From NCBI RefSeq assembly GCF_047663525.1, contig NC_092613.1:8953501-9017500 (forward strand): 64,000 nucleotides of DNA. The letters run 5' to 3'. Under the pieces are notes generated by a model. It was not told the origin of the DNA. It did not search any database and worked only from the letters and a program-made list of their open reading frames with translations. A program made the translations under genes and the position numbers. Positions 62,418 through 64,000 of this stretch are shown one piece after another. The DNA is from Anas platyrhynchos. Its lineage: Eukaryota; Chordata; Aves; Anseriformes; Anatidae. Position 1 is the first letter of the stretch. Every line of letters starts with the position of its first letter.

Positions 62418-64000
62418 TTCCTAGTAGAACACTGTCCTGCAATAGGCCTGAGAGATTGGAGAAGGATTTCAGGTGAACCTTTACCTGGTAATGACTGCCT
62501 GGCTTTTGTTTCTCCCTTCTCTGCTGGTATGTTGTTCAAAAATGTCTCTAGTGAGTTCAGTCACTAACTGAGGCAGCATGCTTTGTTACCAGTACGAGGG
62601 TCACTAATTAAGTTTTTAAAGTTTTACTTACTTTTTATAAATGCTTTTAAAAAGTTCATGGTCACATTTATTTAAAATTGTTCTGTTATGCTAATGAGAA
62701 GGGGAAGGAAAATCATTGTCTTGGAAGACAGATCCTGATGATTTTTTTTAACTTGGATAATTTAAACAAAAAGACTAGCAGATTATTTTTTCAGCAGCTT
62801 GCACAAATCCATATTGCCACTAAAAATGTAATGCACATTTATCTTGTTGTGTTGCTATGACAGTTTTAAAATCAAGTTTAGTGTTTTAATTTTTGTTTTC
62901 TATTTTAATTTGTCTCTGACAAATTGCTGGCTCTGTAAAAGCCGTTACATCTCCGTATATGTTACTGTCAAAGTTTTGTGTTTACTTCTGTTGTTTTTTT
63001 TTTGTTTGTTTTGTTTTGGTTTTTTTAATTTTTAAGGACTGGTAGAGACAGCTGCCTTGTACTAGCAACATTATATATTCAGGAATCAACATAAACCCTG
63101 AAATCTGTTTTGTTTTTTCTTGAAAATTCTGCATTTCCACAGCATAGTCAAATTTTTATTGCATTCATTGAAGAACTCTTAAGTTTTTTGAACTTTATTC
63201 AAGATCTCACTGTGTAACAGAGCTCAACATCTTTGCAAGGATGCTGTAGTCTTCAGTTGAGAATGAATAGTGCCACACTGCTCTAAAATTTGGTTTCTGC
63301 AGCATATTAGATGCTGGCCCTAAAATGGAGCTGGATTCCTTCACAGAAGCACAGGACTTTTTTGTTCTGTTTTTCTTAATATTTTTCTTCACATGATTCA
63401 TTTAGGAGGGAGTTGAACAATTTAAAATACAATGAAACATCACTGTATTGATGTGTACAGCTTTTTATACTCCTGTGAGCGTATCCTCCTGGATATGTCA
63501 ACAGCTACTTTAAAGCGCTCTTAATAAGACTTGTATACAGTACATGCATGTAGGAATTGAGGAAAAAAAAAAGAGAAAAAAGAAAAAAAAAATCCAGATT
63601 TTAAAGTTTATTACTGAATTTAAAACTATTTTAGAAGTTTTGTATTGGTGGTGTTTTAATATTTTACATAAAATGAAATATGTACATATTGATTAGAAAA
63701 ATATAACAAGCAAAACTTCCTGCTAACCCCAAATGTTCTGTCTTTGTAATCAAAATGTGTAGTGATTATACTTGAACTCTGTACTTAGTGTTTGTCTAAT
63801 TCTTAAACGTTCCTGGGGATGGAGTTTGATGTATCCTTTGTATTTAAACCAAAATGAATTGATTCATGTTGGAATGTATGTGATATAATGCAATGGTTAG
63901 AGCTCATCACTGTAGCACTGAAAGAGGAGTAGAGCTTCATGAGAGAAAAGGATACCTTCTGATTTGTTTTGCACAGGTATGTGTGATGAAGAGTTGTTTG
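62418..64000 (+). other. HIPK1: HIPK1 3' UTR, running off the window
   Basis: AT-rich sequence with several ATTTA words and an A-rich run (63560-63590). I saw no convincing canonical poly(A) signal with a TG-rich element before the end. Mammalian HIPK1 has a long 3' UTR, so continuation beyond 64000 is likely. Confidence 0.6.

Overview
The window is ordinary vertebrate nuclear DNA, most likely from a bird and probably a galliform such as chicken. It has five intron-rich protein genes with GT-AG splice sites, two CpG-island promoters and several CR1 retrotransposon fragments, the typical avian interspersed repeat. Introns are short: five genes fit in 64 kb. The gene order and strands (PTPN22 -, BCL2L15 -, AP4B1 -, DCLRE1B +, HIPK1 +) match human 1p13.2 as I know it, so this is a conserved synteny block.

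Layout. 1-2389 holds a CR1 fragment, a possible plus-strand poly(A) site and the PTPN22 3' flank. 2390-19986 is the complete PTPN22 coding region (21 coding exons, 783 aa, minus). 21657-25668 is BCL2L15 (4 coding exons, 160 aa, minus). Its first coding exon lies between two copies of a 411-bp direct repeat (24742-25152 and 26489-26899). 27165-33916 is AP4B1 (10 exons, 740 aa, minus), with a decayed duplicate of exon 7 in intron 8. The 162 bp between the AP4B1 and DCLRE1B start codons form a divergent CpG promoter. 34079-36245 is DCLRE1B/Apollo (4 exons, 468 aa, plus). 36250-40380 is a gene-free interval. About 40380-64000 is HIPK1 (CpG-island promoter, a non-coding first exon, 15 coding exons, 1212 aa, plus); its 3' UTR appears to run off the right edge.

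The five products do not form one pathway: a lymphoid tyrosine phosphatase, a BCL2-family apoptosis protein, an AP-4 vesicle-coat subunit, a telomere/DNA-repair nuclease and a nuclear kinase. What links them is position, and for AP4B1 and DCLRE1B a shared promoter. I reconstructed every coding exon by eye from splice sites, reading phase and remembered family sequence. All phases close and total lengths are close to the human proteins, except that DCLRE1B is shorter. I found no previously undescribed biological system. The most noteworthy items are the direct repeat around the BCL2L15 exon, the dead AP4B1 exon copy, a perfect array of decoy splice donors in PTPN22, and the twin proline-rich exons of PTPN22.
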